Source: JADYZU01 sp964540965 (GTDB lineage Bacteria > Pseudomonadota > Alphaproteobacteria > Rhodobacterales > Rhodobacteraceae). Taken from it: a DNA stretch of 64,000 nt. Below are positions 35,969 to 43,962 of this stretch, piece by piece. Below the pieces are notes generated by a model. The model saw nothing but the letters and a program-made list of their open reading frames with translations, made no database searches and had not been told where the DNA came from. The stretch is taken from NCBI GenBank assembly GCA_964540965.1, contig CAZIOT010000001.1, forward strand, positions 310,001-374,000, given 5' to 3'. The translations under genes and the position numbers were made by a program. Position 1 is the first letter of the stretch; each line of letters opens with the position of its first letter.

Positions 35969-36549
35969 GACAGCCCTTTCACAGGATGGCGCCAGACCGC
36001 GACGCCCGCGTCGTCGGTTCCGGCAAAGGCGGCCTCGGCCACCGGGTCGCGGACGGCGCCCAGCTTTTCGGCCAGCCGCATGGAGCGGGCGTTGTCGGGG
36101 TCGACATAGCTGACCAGCCCCGGCAGGTCGCGGGTCAGCGCCCAGCCAAGGGCGGCGCCGGCCGCCTCGAAGGCGATGCCGCGGCCCTCGGCCGCCTCGG
36201 TGAGGAAAAAGCCCAGTTCCGGCTCGTGGTTCGACGCTTCCATGTTCAGCCCGGCAAAGCCCAGCGCCGCATCGCTGCCGCGGTCGGCCACGGTCCAGAA
36301 GCCATAGCCGTGCAGCGGCCAGAAGGCGGCGGTGATGGCGAATTCCTGCCAGGCATCGGTCCGGGTATAGGGGCCGTCCATGAACCGCGCGCGGTCGGAA
36401 CACAGGATCGCGGCCCAGACGTCAAAGTCGTCCAGCCGCATCGCCCGCAACCGGAGGCGCGCAGTCTCAAGCACCGGGATCGCGGCGGCGATGGCCTGCG
36501 CCAGCGCGGCCGAGGCGCCCGTGGGCGGGGTTTCCCAGGCCGGTCTCAT
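35965..36549 (-). CDS. GNAT N-acetyltransferase, tandem copy 5 (last)
   Basis: A 194-residue RimJ/RimL-like acetyltransferase: LETARLRLRAMRLDDFDVWAAIL, HGYGFWTVADRG, GFAGLNMEASNHEPELGFFL, EAAEGRGIAFEAAGAAL (acetyl-CoA loop near residue 117), LVSYVDPDNARSMRLAEKLGAV. It has an extra N-terminal stretch of about 25 residues compared with its siblings. It overlaps both neighbours by 4 bp. The acceptor is unknown. Confidence 0.88.
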   Translation of the reverse strand: MRPAWETPPTGASAALAQAIAAAIPVLETARLRLRAMRLDDFDVWAAILCSDRARFMDGPYTRTDAWQEFAITAAFWPLHGYGFWTVADRGSDAALGFAGLNMEASNHEPELGFFLTEAAEGRGIAFEAAGAALGWALTRDLPGLVSYVDPDNARSMRLAEKLGAVRDPVAEAAFAGTDDAGVAVWRHPVKGLS

Positions 36550-37067
36550 GCCGCACCTCCCGGTGCAGAGTGCCGCCAGACCACGACCTGATGCCCGTCG
36601 GCAAAGCCCGGCGTCGGCGCCGAAGGGTCGGGGCGGGCGCCCAGCCGTTCGGCCAGCCGCGCCGAACGCAGGTTGTCCGGCACGATATAGCTGACCGCGG
36701 TCGGCCAGTTCAGGCCGCGGAACGCATGGTCGACGCAGGCGCGGGCGCCTTCGAAGGCAAGGCCGCGGCCTTCGTCGGCGTCATGCCACAGGTGCCAGGC
36801 GATTTCCGCCTCGGGCCAGCCTTCGGGGAAAAGCGGCCCCATATGGCCGATGATCCGGCCGGTCGCCCGTTCGGTCGCCATGAACCGGCCCCAGCCGCGG
36901 ATCTGCCAATGCCCCAAGAGCGCTGCGAAATAGCGCCAGCGTTCGGCGACCGGCAATTCGCCGCGCTCGCGGTTGAAGCGGGGGCCGGCGGTGTAGTGAC
37001 TGAACGCCTCCCAGTCGCCGGGGACGGGCGGGCGCAGGCTGAGGCGTTCGGTGACAAGCACGGTCAT
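36546..37067 (-). CDS. GNAT N-acetyltransferase, tandem copy 4
   Basis: A 173-residue member of the tandem array: LVTERLSLRPPVPGDWEAFSHY, WGRFMATERATGRIIGHMGPL, AEIAWHLWHDADEGRGLAFEGA (CoA loop), AVSYIVPDNLRSARLAERLGAR. The start ATG 37067 overlaps the previous stop. The longer frame upstream is a shadow of copy 3. Confidence 0.88.
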   Translation of the reverse strand: MTVLVTERLSLRPPVPGDWEAFSHYTAGPRFNRERGELPVAERWRYFAALLGHWQIRGWGRFMATERATGRIIGHMGPLFPEGWPEAEIAWHLWHDADEGRGLAFEGARACVDHAFRGLNWPTAVSYIVPDNLRSARLAERLGARPDPSAPTPGFADGHQVVVWRHSAPGGAA

Positions 37068-37582
37068 GCCAGACCCTCGGGCCGCAGATGGCGATAGACC
37101 AGCAGCGGCGTGCCCGGCACCGGCTGGGCCGCATCGGGGTCGATCACGGCGCCCAGCTTTTCTGCCAGCGCGGCCGATCGCGGGTTGTCGGTGCCGATAT
37201 AGCTGACCACCGTGGGCCAGCCCAGCACGCTGAACGCGTGGAACAGCGCGGCGCGGGCCGCCTCGGTGGCAAGCCCGGTGCCTTCGGCGGCCGGGTCCAG
37301 CACCATCCAGCCGATCTCGGGCTCGGGCCATTCCGGCGGCGTCCACGGCCCGACCAGCGCGCGGATGGTGTCGTCGCCGCGCCGCGTCACCGCCCACATG
37401 CCATAGCCGAAGATCTGCCAATGGCCCAGTTCGGCGGCAAAGCTGCGGAACGCCTTGCCAGGGTTGCGGTGCGATCCGAACATCGCCGCCCGGTCCGACA
37501 TCATGAAATCGCGGAAGGCGGTCCAGTCCTGCGGCGCGGGCGGGCGCAGCACCAGGTTCGCGGTGTGCAGATGGTCGGTCAT
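37064..37582 (-). CDS. GNAT N-acetyltransferase, tandem copy 3
   Basis: A 172-residue array member: LHTANLVLRPPAPQDWTAFRDFM, FGYGMWAVTRRGDD, EPEIGWMVLDPAAEGTGLATEAA, VVSYIGTDNPRSAALAEKLGAV. The CoA loop is EGTGLA in place of the EGRGxA seen in other copies. It overlaps its neighbours by 4 bp. Confidence 0.88.
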   Translation of the reverse strand: MTDHLHTANLVLRPPAPQDWTAFRDFMMSDRAAMFGSHRNPGKAFRSFAAELGHWQIFGYGMWAVTRRGDDTIRALVGPWTPPEWPEPEIGWMVLDPAAEGTGLATEAARAALFHAFSVLGWPTVVSYIGTDNPRSAALAEKLGAVIDPDAAQPVPGTPLLVYRHLRPEGLA

Positions 37583-38088
37583 GCCGCGCCCCCGACGGCG
37601 CGGTGGCGCCAGCGGGCCACGACCTTGCCGTGGTCATAGCGGTGCTCGCCCTCGGGCCGGGCGCCCAGACGGCGGGCGACGGCCAGAGACGGCAGGTTCA
37701 GCGGGTCGATCAGGCTCATCAGCGGGGCGCCGCCGGCGGCCCCCCAGGCATCGCGCACCCGCGCGGCGGCGCGGACGGCAAGGCCCTGTCCGGTAAAGCC
37801 GGCATAGATCACATAGCTGAGTTCGGGTTCCGGCAGCCAGTCGGGGTGCCAGATGCCGACGCGGCCAACGGGCTCTCCGTCAAGGTCCAGCCAATAGGTG
37901 CCATAGCCGCGCAGGGCCCATTGCCCGGCATGGGTGGCGCAGCTTTCCCAGGCGTCGCGCCGGTCGCCCGGGCCGCCCATGAAGGCGCTGTGGTCGCTGG
38001 CGACAAAGGCGGCGAAGGCCTCGAAATGGCGCATCGACACCGGGCCAAGGCCCAGATCGCCGGCGGCAAGGGTGACGGGCATCCTCAT
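37579..38088 (-). CDS. GNAT N-acetyltransferase, tandem copy 2
   Basis: A 169-residue array member: GPVSMRHFEAFAAFVASDHSAF, RGYGTYWLDLDGEPVGRVGIW, EPELSYVIYAGFTGQGLAVRAA, SLIDPLNLPSLAVARRLGARPEG. It is the most divergent copy: its N-terminus lacks the TERLxLR strand of the others, and the CoA loop is TGQGLA. It may begin at ATG 38088 or 38082. Confidence 0.86.
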   Translation of the reverse strand: MRMPVTLAAGDLGLGPVSMRHFEAFAAFVASDHSAFMGGPGDRRDAWESCATHAGQWALRGYGTYWLDLDGEPVGRVGIWHPDWLPEPELSYVIYAGFTGQGLAVRAAARVRDAWGAAGGAPLMSLIDPLNLPSLAVARRLGARPEGEHRYDHGKVVARWRHRAVGGAA

Positions 38089-38594
38089 GCCGCGACCCGG
38101 TAGCGGTAGGTGACGGCGGGATAACCGCCCTCGGGCACCGCGGCGTCGGGGTCAAGCTGCCCGCCCAGCCGTTCGGCCACCGCGCGCGAGGCCGCATTCG
38201 CCGGGTCGATGTAGGAGACGAGCGAGCCGAGTTTCAGGTCGCGGATCGCCCAGTCGCGCAGGGCGGACATCGCCTCGGTGACATAGCCCTTGCCCTCATG
38301 CGCGCCGTCCCACAGGCACCAGCCGATTTCGGGCTCCGGCCAGACATAGGGAAACCACGGCCCGCCATGGCCGATGGCGGTGCCGTCCCTCAGGCACAGG
38401 ACATGCGGGCCATAGCCGCGCAGGGTCCACAGCCCGGTCATGTGGCCAAAGGCGCGGGCGCTGTCGAACAGGGTCCGCCCCGGCCCGCCGACGAACCGCG
38501 CGCGGTCGGAATGCAGGAAGGCGGCAAAGGCCGGCACATCATCCATGCGCGGTTCGCGCAGGGTCAGGCGTTCGGTGTGGAACACGGGGATCAT
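38085..38594 (-). CDS. GNAT N-acetyltransferase, tandem copy 1
   Basis: First gene of the array after ffh: 169 residues from ATG 38594 (MIPVFHTERLTLREPR), with an alternative GTG at 38609. It shows RGYGPHVLCLRDGTAIGHGGPW, EPEIGWCLWDGAHEGKGYVTEAM (CoA loop) and LVSYIDPANAASRAVAERLGG. The array probably arose by repeated duplication. RimL-type enzymes acetylate ribosomal proteins, but no target is evident here. Confidence 0.88.
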   Translation of the reverse strand: MIPVFHTERLTLREPRMDDVPAFAAFLHSDRARFVGGPGRTLFDSARAFGHMTGLWTLRGYGPHVLCLRDGTAIGHGGPWFPYVWPEPEIGWCLWDGAHEGKGYVTEAMSALRDWAIRDLKLGSLVSYIDPANAASRAVAERLGGQLDPDAAVPEGGYPAVTYRYRVAA

Positions 38595-38610
38595 GCCGCG
38601 GCCCCGCACG

Positions 38611-38630
38611 GGAAATTTCGCGAAATTTCC
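38611..38630. repeat. 20-bp perfect palindrome downstream of ffh
   Basis: GGAAATTTCGCGAAATTTCC reads identically on both strands, with an A/T-rich centre in very GC-rich DNA. It lies just upstream of the GNAT array, 24 bp from a second palindrome. Confidence 0.85.
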
Positions 38631-38654
38631 ACGCCGCGCGCGCCGCGCGCGGTT

Positions 38655-38676
38655 GCGAAAATTCGCGAATTTTCGC
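38655..38676. repeat. 22-bp perfect palindrome downstream of ffh
   Basis: The arms GCGAAAATTCG/CGAATTTTCGC meet without a loop. It shares TTCGCGAA with the palindrome at 38611-38630. Between them lies an alternating CGCG-rich stretch. It is 12 bp after the ffh stop and could be an attenuator, terminator or protein site. Confidence 0.85.
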
Positions 38677-38688
38677 GCCGCCGAAGGG

Positions 38689-40170
38689 TCATTTCTTCTT
38701 CATCATTCCCGACAGGCCGGCCGGCAGGCCAAGGCCCTTGCCCATGCTGCCTGATTTCAGCGCCTGCGCCGCGGCCTGCAGCGCCGCCGGGTCCATCTGG
38801 CTGGCGTCGGGGATGCCGCCCTTGCCCATCATCTGCCGGATCGCCTGTTTCAGCATCCCGCCCTTGGACTGCTGGCCCATCTTCTTCATCATGTCGGCCA
38901 TCTGCCGGTGCTGCTTCAAGAGCCGGTTCAGGTCGGCGACATCCAGCCCCGCCCCCGCCGCGATCCGCCGCTTGCGGCTGGCCTGCAGCAGGTCGGGATT
39001 GGCCCGTTCCTTTTTCGTCATCGAGTTGATGAGCGCGATCTGCCGGCGGATCATGCGGTCGTCGAAACCCGCCTCGGCCATCTGCGATTTCATCTTGCCG
39101 ACGCCGGGCAGCATGCCCATCAGCCCCTCGACGCCGCCCATCTTCATCATCTGGTCAAGCTGCATCCGCAGGTCGTTCATGTTGAAAAGGCCCTTCTGGA
39201 ACCGTTTCATCATGCGTTCGGCCTGCTCGGCCTCGAACACCTCCTGCGCTTTTTCCACCAGCGCGACGATGTCGCCCATGCCCAGGATGCGGCCGGCGAC
39301 ACGGCTCGGCTCGAAGGTTTCCAGCGCGTCGGTCTTTTCACCCATGCCGACAAAGCGGATCGGCTTGCCGGTGATCGCCCGCATCGACAGCGCGGCACCG
39401 CCGCGTCCGTCACCGTCCATCCGGGTCAGGACCACGCCTGACACGCCGATCTTGTCGTCGAATTCGGTCGCGACATTCACCGCGTCCTGCCCGGTCAGGC
39501 CGTCGACGACCAGCAGGGTTTCGCGCGGGGAAACCGCATCGCGCACCGCGGCGGCCTGCGCGATCAGATCGGCGTCGATATGCAGCCGGCCGGCGGTGTC
39601 GAGCAGATAGACGTCATAGCCGCCCAGCGATGCCTGCGTTTTCGCGCGGCGGGCGATGGCGACCGGATCCTCGCCCTTGACGATGGGCAGCGTATCGACG
39701 CCGATCTGCGCGCCAAGGATCGCCAGCTGTTCCATCGCCGCCGGCCGGTTGGTGTCAAGCGAGGCCATCAGCACCCGCTTGCCCTCGCGCTCCTTCAGCC
39801 GCTTGGCAAGCTTGGCCGTGGTCGTCGTCTTGCCCGACCCCTGCAGGCCGACCATCAGGATCGGCGCGGGCGGGTTGTCGATCTTGAGCACGCCGGGGTC
39901 GGTTTCCCCGCCCAGCACGCGGACCAGTTCGTCATGGACGATCTTGACGACCTGCTGGCCCGGCGTGACCGATTTCGTCACCGCGCTGCCGGTCGCCTTC
40001 TTTTCCACCGCCTTGACGAAATCGCGGGCCACCGGCAGCGATACGTCGGCCTCAAGCAGCGCCACCCGCACCTCGCGCAGCGCGGTGGTCACATCGGCCT
40101 CGGTCAGGGCGCCCTGCTTGGTCAGCCGGTCAAAGACGCCGCCAAGCCGTTCCGAGAGAGATTCGAACAT
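38689..40170 (-). CDS. ffh: signal recognition particle protein Ffh
   Basis: An SRP GTPase of 493 residues that targets nascent membrane proteins. The order is N-domain (MFESLSERLGGVFDRL), G-domain (GLQGSGKTTTTAKLA near residue 107, DTAGRLHID, TRMDGDGRGGAALS) and Met-rich M-domain (MQLDQMMKMGGVEGLMGMLPG to the end). The start ATG 40170 fits the usual MFE start; an ATG 9 bp upstream is also in frame. Confidence 0.96.
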   Translation of the reverse strand: MFESLSERLGGVFDRLTKQGALTEADVTTALREVRVALLEADVSLPVARDFVKAVEKKATGSAVTKSVTPGQQVVKIVHDELVRVLGGETDPGVLKIDNPPAPILMVGLQGSGKTTTTAKLAKRLKEREGKRVLMASLDTNRPAAMEQLAILGAQIGVDTLPIVKGEDPVAIARRAKTQASLGGYDVYLLDTAGRLHIDADLIAQAAAVRDAVSPRETLLVVDGLTGQDAVNVATEFDDKIGVSGVVLTRMDGDGRGGAALSMRAITGKPIRFVGMGEKTDALETFEPSRVAGRILGMGDIVALVEKAQEVFEAEQAERMMKRFQKGLFNMNDLRMQLDQMMKMGGVEGLMGMLPGVGKMKSQMAEAGFDDRMIRRQIALINSMTKKERANPDLLQASRKRRIAAGAGLDVADLNRLLKQHRQMADMMKKMGQQSKGGMLKQAIRQMMGKGGIPDASQMDPAALQAAAQALKSGSMGKGLGLPAGLSGMMKKK

Positions 40171-40441
40171 CGCGCCCATCCTTCGTTGACTGCCCCGAAT
40201 GTGGGGGCCGCCGTCCAAAACACAACGACGCCCGTGGGCGCATCTGCGCTGACGGACGGCGATCCCCCATTGGCGGGGGACCGGAAGGCCACGGCTTTCC
40301 GGTTGCAGGGGCGCGCATAGGCCCGCGAGGGGCGCGAGTCAAGCACCAACGGGGCGTGGACGGCCCGCGCGCCTCGCGCGGGGGCCGCGCCGGAAGATCA
40401 GGTCTGCGGCCCCTGCGCGGCCGTCATCGCGGGCGACAGCG
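40171..40441. other. intergenic region upstream of ffh
   Basis: This stretch carries the ffh promoter and leader. A hairpin, ACCGGAAGGC/GCTTTCCGGT, is seen near 40280-40303, and CG-rich stem pairs lie around 40360-40395. No gene or SRP-RNA-like GGAAGAGCAGCC motif was found. Confidence 0.4.
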
Positions 40442-40912
40442 TCACCCTTTCGCCGCAAGCCAGGCCTCGATCCGCTGTGCCACATGCCGCGCCGCGCCGC
40501 CGCCGGTAAAGGTGTTGCGCAGCGGCAGTTCCTGCCCGTCGCGCAGCGTTATCGCCGGGCGCGTGGTCTGGTTGCCCCCGGTCGAATGCGAGATCTGGAC
40601 GGTGGCGCCGGTCACCTTGTCCAGGTCGATGCGCTGTTCCGTCTGTTTCAGCAGGGTCCGCCGCCGCATCACCACGGTTCCGCTGCGCCGGTCGGCCCAG
40701 AATTGCGTGCGCTCGGTAAAGGCAAAGATGGCGCCAAGCCCGATACCGCCGCCCAGCAGGATCGCGAACAGCCCCTGCTGCACATTGCCGCCCAGAATCG
40801 AGGCGATGCCGCCGGCGACAAAGACCAGCGTAAAGGCGATCAGCCCCAGCCCGACCAGCCAGGGGACATAGTCGATGCGCAGTTCGTCGGGGGTGTCGGT
40901 GGTGATCTTCAC
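40442..40912 (-). CDS. membrane protein of unknown function (paralogue pair, second)
   Basis: 156 residues from GTG 40912, which overlaps the upstream stop (GTGA). Residues 10-60 form two hydrophobic segments (PWLVGLGLIAFTLVFVAGGI; LFAILLGGGIGLGAIFAF). The rest is a soluble domain with TQFWADRRSGTVVMRRRTLL and TRPAITLRDGQELPLR. The protein upstream has the same plan and matching blocks (FHADRRVGQAVLRLH; SSRPVLLLAKGEHLPL). No family is recognised. Confidence 0.75.
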   Translation of the reverse strand: MKITTDTPDELRIDYVPWLVGLGLIAFTLVFVAGGIASILGGNVQQGLFAILLGGGIGLGAIFAFTERTQFWADRRSGTVVMRRRTLLKQTEQRIDLDKVTGATVQISHSTGGNQTTRPAITLRDGQELPLRNTFTGGGAARHVAQRIEAWLAAKG

Positions 40913-41388
40913 GGCCGCCCCCGCGCAAGCCACGCGTTCAGCGTCGCGGCCACGGTCTCGGCCCCGGTGCCGATGGTGCCGAGTGTCGTCAGGGGCAGGT
41001 GCTCGCCCTTGGCCAGCAGCAGGACCGGCCGGCTGGAGACGTGGCGGTTGTTCCGGCTGCGGCTTTGGCGGACCTCGGCCCTGGCGCCAAGGATTTCGGC
41101 CAGCGGCATCAGGGTTTCGCGCCGGCCGCGAACATCATGCAGCCGCAGCACCGCCTGCCCGACACGACGGTCGGCATGGAACTGGCTGCGCCGCGCGAAG
41201 GCAAGGAAAAAGCCAACGGGCAGCAGCGCCCAGAGCAGGAGGACAAACGCATTGGACCAGTCGCCGCGCAGGGCGGAGACGACGATGCCGGCAAGGATTA
41301 TGACAAGAAAGACTAGCGGGATGACTGCGGGGAACCACGGCATCTCGTCCAGACGGATTTCGTCCTCTGTCTGCAGCGTGATCCGCAT
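40909..41388 (-). CDS. membrane protein of unknown function (paralogue pair, first)
   Basis: 159 residues from ATG 41388, with GGAGGGAGG just upstream. Two membrane segments near residues 19-65 (FPAVIPLVFLVIILAGIVVS; AFVLLLWALLPVGFFLAFA) are followed by a cytoplasmic-looking domain. It is clearly related to the downstream protein, so the pair arose by tandem duplication and may form a heteromer. Confidence 0.78.
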   Translation of the reverse strand: MRITLQTEDEIRLDEMPWFPAVIPLVFLVIILAGIVVSALRGDWSNAFVLLLWALLPVGFFLAFARRSQFHADRRVGQAVLRLHDVRGRRETLMPLAEILGARAEVRQSRSRNNRHVSSRPVLLLAKGEHLPLTTLGTIGTGAETVAATLNAWLARGRP

Positions 41389-41540
41389 TCCTCCCTCCGG
41401 CCCGGCCTCGCCCCCCAAGGGTGCCACGTTCGGGCGCCCGTGTCAGCGGAAAACGGTCCGCGCGGCGCCGCCGATTATCGGGTTGCCGCCGCCAGCCGCG
41501 GCTGTCAGCCTGCCGGATGCGGCAAAGGGAAGGGCAGCGC

Positions 41541-42320
41541 ATGGACGAAACCGGCGTGATCTATGTGGCAAGCGGGGCGGATTATGTCGATCTGGCCTGC
41601 GCCTCGGCCCGGTCGCTGCGCGCGCAGGAACCGGGGATCGCCATCGACATCTTCACCGACGATCCGGTGCCGGGCGGCCTGTTCGACCGCGTCCATCCCC
41701 TGACCCGCCCCGGCCCGCGGGCGCGGCTGACCTCTCTGCGCGAGACTCGGTTCGCGCGCACGCTGTTTCTGGATGCCGATACGCTGGTGCTGGCGCCGCT
41801 GGGCGACCTTTTCGGCGTTCTCGACCGGTTCGACTGCGCGGTGGCGCATGACATGCGGCGGGCGTCCGACCTGATCCGGCAGGGATCGGTGCCGACCCCC
41901 TATGCCTTTCCGCAATTCAACGCCGGGGTTTTCCTTTACCGGCAAAGCCCGGCGATGGCGACCTTCCTTGCCGAATGGGAGCACCGCTTCCACGCCAGCG
42001 GCGCCACCCGCGACCAGCCGATCCTGCGCGATCTCTTGTGGACCTCGGACATCCGGTTCTACGTCCTGCCGCCGGAATTCAACCTGCGCCGGCTGACGCT
42101 TCTGGATGCGTGGGAGCCGCTGGACGTGCGCCCGACCATCCTTCATTCGCACCGGCTGATGGACCATATGGACGCCGGCTATCACCCGACGGGGCCGCGG
42201 CTGGCCACGCTGCCGGATCTGATGGCCGCCGAACGGCAGGCACTGGCCGCCGAATGGGCGGGGGTGGATGAACCCGATCCCGTCGCCCGGTTCGCCGCGG
42301 CGCAGGCAAGGTTGCGCTGA
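41541..42320 (+). CDS. glycosyltransferase (GT8-like)
   Basis: 259 residues: VIYVASGADYVDLACASARSL, AIDIFTDDPVPGG, TRFARTLFLDADTLVLAPLGDLF (DxD motif), FPQFNAGVFLYR and ILHSHR near the end. This order is typical of GT-A retaining transferases such as GT8. It transfers a sugar from a nucleotide donor; the acceptor is unknown. The start ATG 41541 follows GGGAAGGG; the upstream extension is rejected. Confidence 0.8.
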   Translation: MDETGVIYVASGADYVDLACASARSLRAQEPGIAIDIFTDDPVPGGLFDRVHPLTRPGPRARLTSLRETRFARTLFLDADTLVLAPLGDLFGVLDRFDCAVAHDMRRASDLIRQGSVPTPYAFPQFNAGVFLYRQSPAMATFLAEWEHRFHASGATRDQPILRDLLWTSDIRFYVLPPEFNLRRLTLLDAWEPLDVRPTILHSHRLMDHMDAGYHPTGPRLATLPDLMAAERQALAAEWAGVDEPDPVARFAAAQARLR

Positions 42321-42335
42321 GCGGTGGTGGCGCCT

Positions 42336-42358
42336 ATGGTAGTCCAACAGACTACCAT
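42336..42358. promoter_or_regulatory. inverted repeat operator of the toxin-antitoxin pair
   Basis: ATGGTAGTC-CAACA-GACTACCAT, 9-bp perfect arms with a 5-bp spacer, immediately before the antitoxin gene. The position fits autorepression by the ribbon-helix-helix antitoxin or the toxin-antitoxin complex. Confidence 0.75.
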
Positions 42359-42368
42359 GGAGATCCGG

Positions 42369-42665
42369 ATGCCAAGCCAGAAGCAAAGCGTCAGCTTTAC
42401 CGGACCCGCCTTTGCCTTTGCGCGGGAACTGGTCGACAGCGGCGAATACCCGAACCTCAGCGCCGCAGTGTCGGGCGAACTGGTCCGCGCCAAACAGGCC
42501 CGCGACCGCGACCGCGCCCTGTTCGAGGCCGAACTGGCCCGTCGGCTGGAACTGCCGCTGGATCAGTGGGAAGAGGTGGGCGACCTGCGTGATGCCACCG
42601 CCAGCGCCCGCGCCTATCTGGCGCGGATCGAGCGTGACCGTGCAGGGCGCGATCAGGCCGAATGA
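42369..42665 (+). CDS. ParD-like antitoxin
   Basis: 98 residues from ATG 42369, with GGAG 6 bp upstream. An in-frame ATG at 42357 lies inside the operator. The N-terminal QKQSVSFTGPAFAFARELVDSGEYPNLSAAVS fits a ribbon-helix-helix DNA-binding domain (read in two parts). The Arg/Glu-rich remainder would wrap the toxin. It overlaps the toxin gene by 4 bp. Confidence 0.8.
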   Translation: MPSQKQSVSFTGPAFAFARELVDSGEYPNLSAAVSGELVRAKQARDRDRALFEAELARRLELPLDQWEEVGDLRDATASARAYLARIERDRAGRDQAE

Positions 42666-42997
42666 TGCGGCAGGTCCGGCATCCCCAGTGGGATAACGAT
42701 CTGGCGAAGATCATCGACCATATTCTTGAAGCAACCGGTGGCGACACGCAGGCTGCGGCGCGGCGCGTGGTCGAGGTTGATGCCCTGCTTGACAGCATCG
42801 CTGCCAATCCGCTGTCCGGCACGCGGCTGGGGCCGCCGGGCGGCTGGCTTGTCCGGCACGGCGGGCAGGGCCAGAAGATTACCATTGTCTTCCGGCTGGA
42901 TCCGGATCGGCACCTGCTCAATCTGGTGCTTGTCGCCTTTGGCGGGCAGGACTGGATGGGGCGGCTGGATGCGCGGCGGGATTTCGGGGACGCATAG
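42662..42997 (+). CDS. ParE/RelE-type toxin
   Basis: 111 residues with the RelE/ParE fold pattern: HPQWDNDLAKIIDHILEATGG, then NPLSGTRLGPPGGWLVRHGGQGQKITIVFRLDP. ParE toxins poison gyrase, while RelE toxins cut mRNA; the sequence leans to ParE. The start ATGA overlaps the antitoxin stop. The pair stands between a glycosyltransferase and a LysR gene, with no other mobile-element signs. Confidence 0.8.
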   Translation: MMRQVRHPQWDNDLAKIIDHILEATGGDTQAAARRVVEVDALLDSIAANPLSGTRLGPPGGWLVRHGGQGQKITIVFRLDPDRHLLNLVLVAFGGQDWMGRLDARRDFGDA

Positions 42998-43057
42998 CGC
43001 CTTGCGCCCCGCCGTGGCAGGGGTAAGTCTGGCGCACCACCGGCCGGAAGGATCGCG

Positions 43058-43936
43058 ATGGACAACTGGGACGAAATCCGCACCGCCTTTCAGGTGGCGC
43101 GACTGGGCACCGTCTCGGGCGCGGCCGATGTGCTGGGCGTGCATCACGCCACGGTCATCCGCCACATCGACGCGCTTGAACACCGGCTGGGCGTCAAGCT
43201 GTTCCAGCGTCATGCCCGCGGCTATACCGCGACCGAGGCCGGGCAGGATCTCTTGCAGGTCGCGCAGGCGACCGACGACCAGTTCACCCAGCTTGCCGGG
43301 CGGATCAAGGGCCGCGGCGAGGGCGTGCAGGGCGAGCTTGTCGTCACTTCGCTGGCCGGCATGTCCGAGATCCTCACCCCGGTGCTGGTCGATTTCCAGC
43401 GCGAGAACCCCGGCCTCATTGTCCGCTTCCTGACCGGGGAACGGCTGTTCCGCCTGGAATATGGCGAGGCGCATGTCGCCATTCGCGCCGGCGCCATGCC
43501 CGAACAGCCCGACAATGTGGTGCAGCCGCTGTCGACGCTGCCGGTGTCGCTGTCGGCTGCGCCCGCCTATGTCAGCCGCTTTGGCCTGCCCCGGGACGAG
43601 GCCGATCTGGTCAACCACTGGTTCGTCGGCCATGACGACGACAACGCCCGCGCGCCCAACAACCGCTGGCTGTCGCGCATGGTGCCGCGCGACCGGGTGA
43701 TCTATCGCGCCACCGACGGCCAGTCGCTGCGCGATGCGGTGCTGACGGGGGCCGGGATCGGCTTTCTGCCCCTGTGGGACCGGGTCGGGCGCAAGGACCT
43801 TGTCGATGTCGTGCCGACGCAGCCCGACTGGTCGGCGCCGCTCTGGCTTGTCACCCATGTCGACCTGCACCGCACGGCCAAGGTGCAGGCCTTTGTCGGT
43901 TTCCTGAAACGGCGGGCACGGGACTGGACGTGCTGA
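43058..43936 (+). CDS. LysR family transcriptional regulator
   Basis: 292 residues. The N-terminal winged helix is AFQVARLGTVSGAADVLGVHHATVIRHIDALEHRLGVKLFQR (read in parts), and the C-terminal domain is an inducer-binding type-2 periplasmic fold. The exporter gene follows immediately, overlapping or 26 bp away depending on its start, so the regulator and exporter likely share a transcript. The inducer is unknown. Confidence 0.92.
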   Translation: MDNWDEIRTAFQVARLGTVSGAADVLGVHHATVIRHIDALEHRLGVKLFQRHARGYTATEAGQDLLQVAQATDDQFTQLAGRIKGRGEGVQGELVVTSLAGMSEILTPVLVDFQRENPGLIVRFLTGERLFRLEYGEAHVAIRAGAMPEQPDNVVQPLSTLPVSLSAAPAYVSRFGLPRDEADLVNHWFVGHDDDNARAPNNRWLSRMVPRDRVIYRATDGQSLRDAVLTGAGIGFLPLWDRVGRKDLVDVVPTQPDWSAPLWLVTHVDLHRTAKVQAFVGFLKRRARDWTC

Positions 43937-43962
43937 CGGCCGGCACGCCCGACCGCAGGCAG

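Noticed and set aside
40171..40441. SRP RNA (ffs) upstream of ffh
   Set aside because: A CCGGAAGG stretch resembles part of the SRP RNA tetraloop region, but the conserved asymmetric loop sequence is missing.
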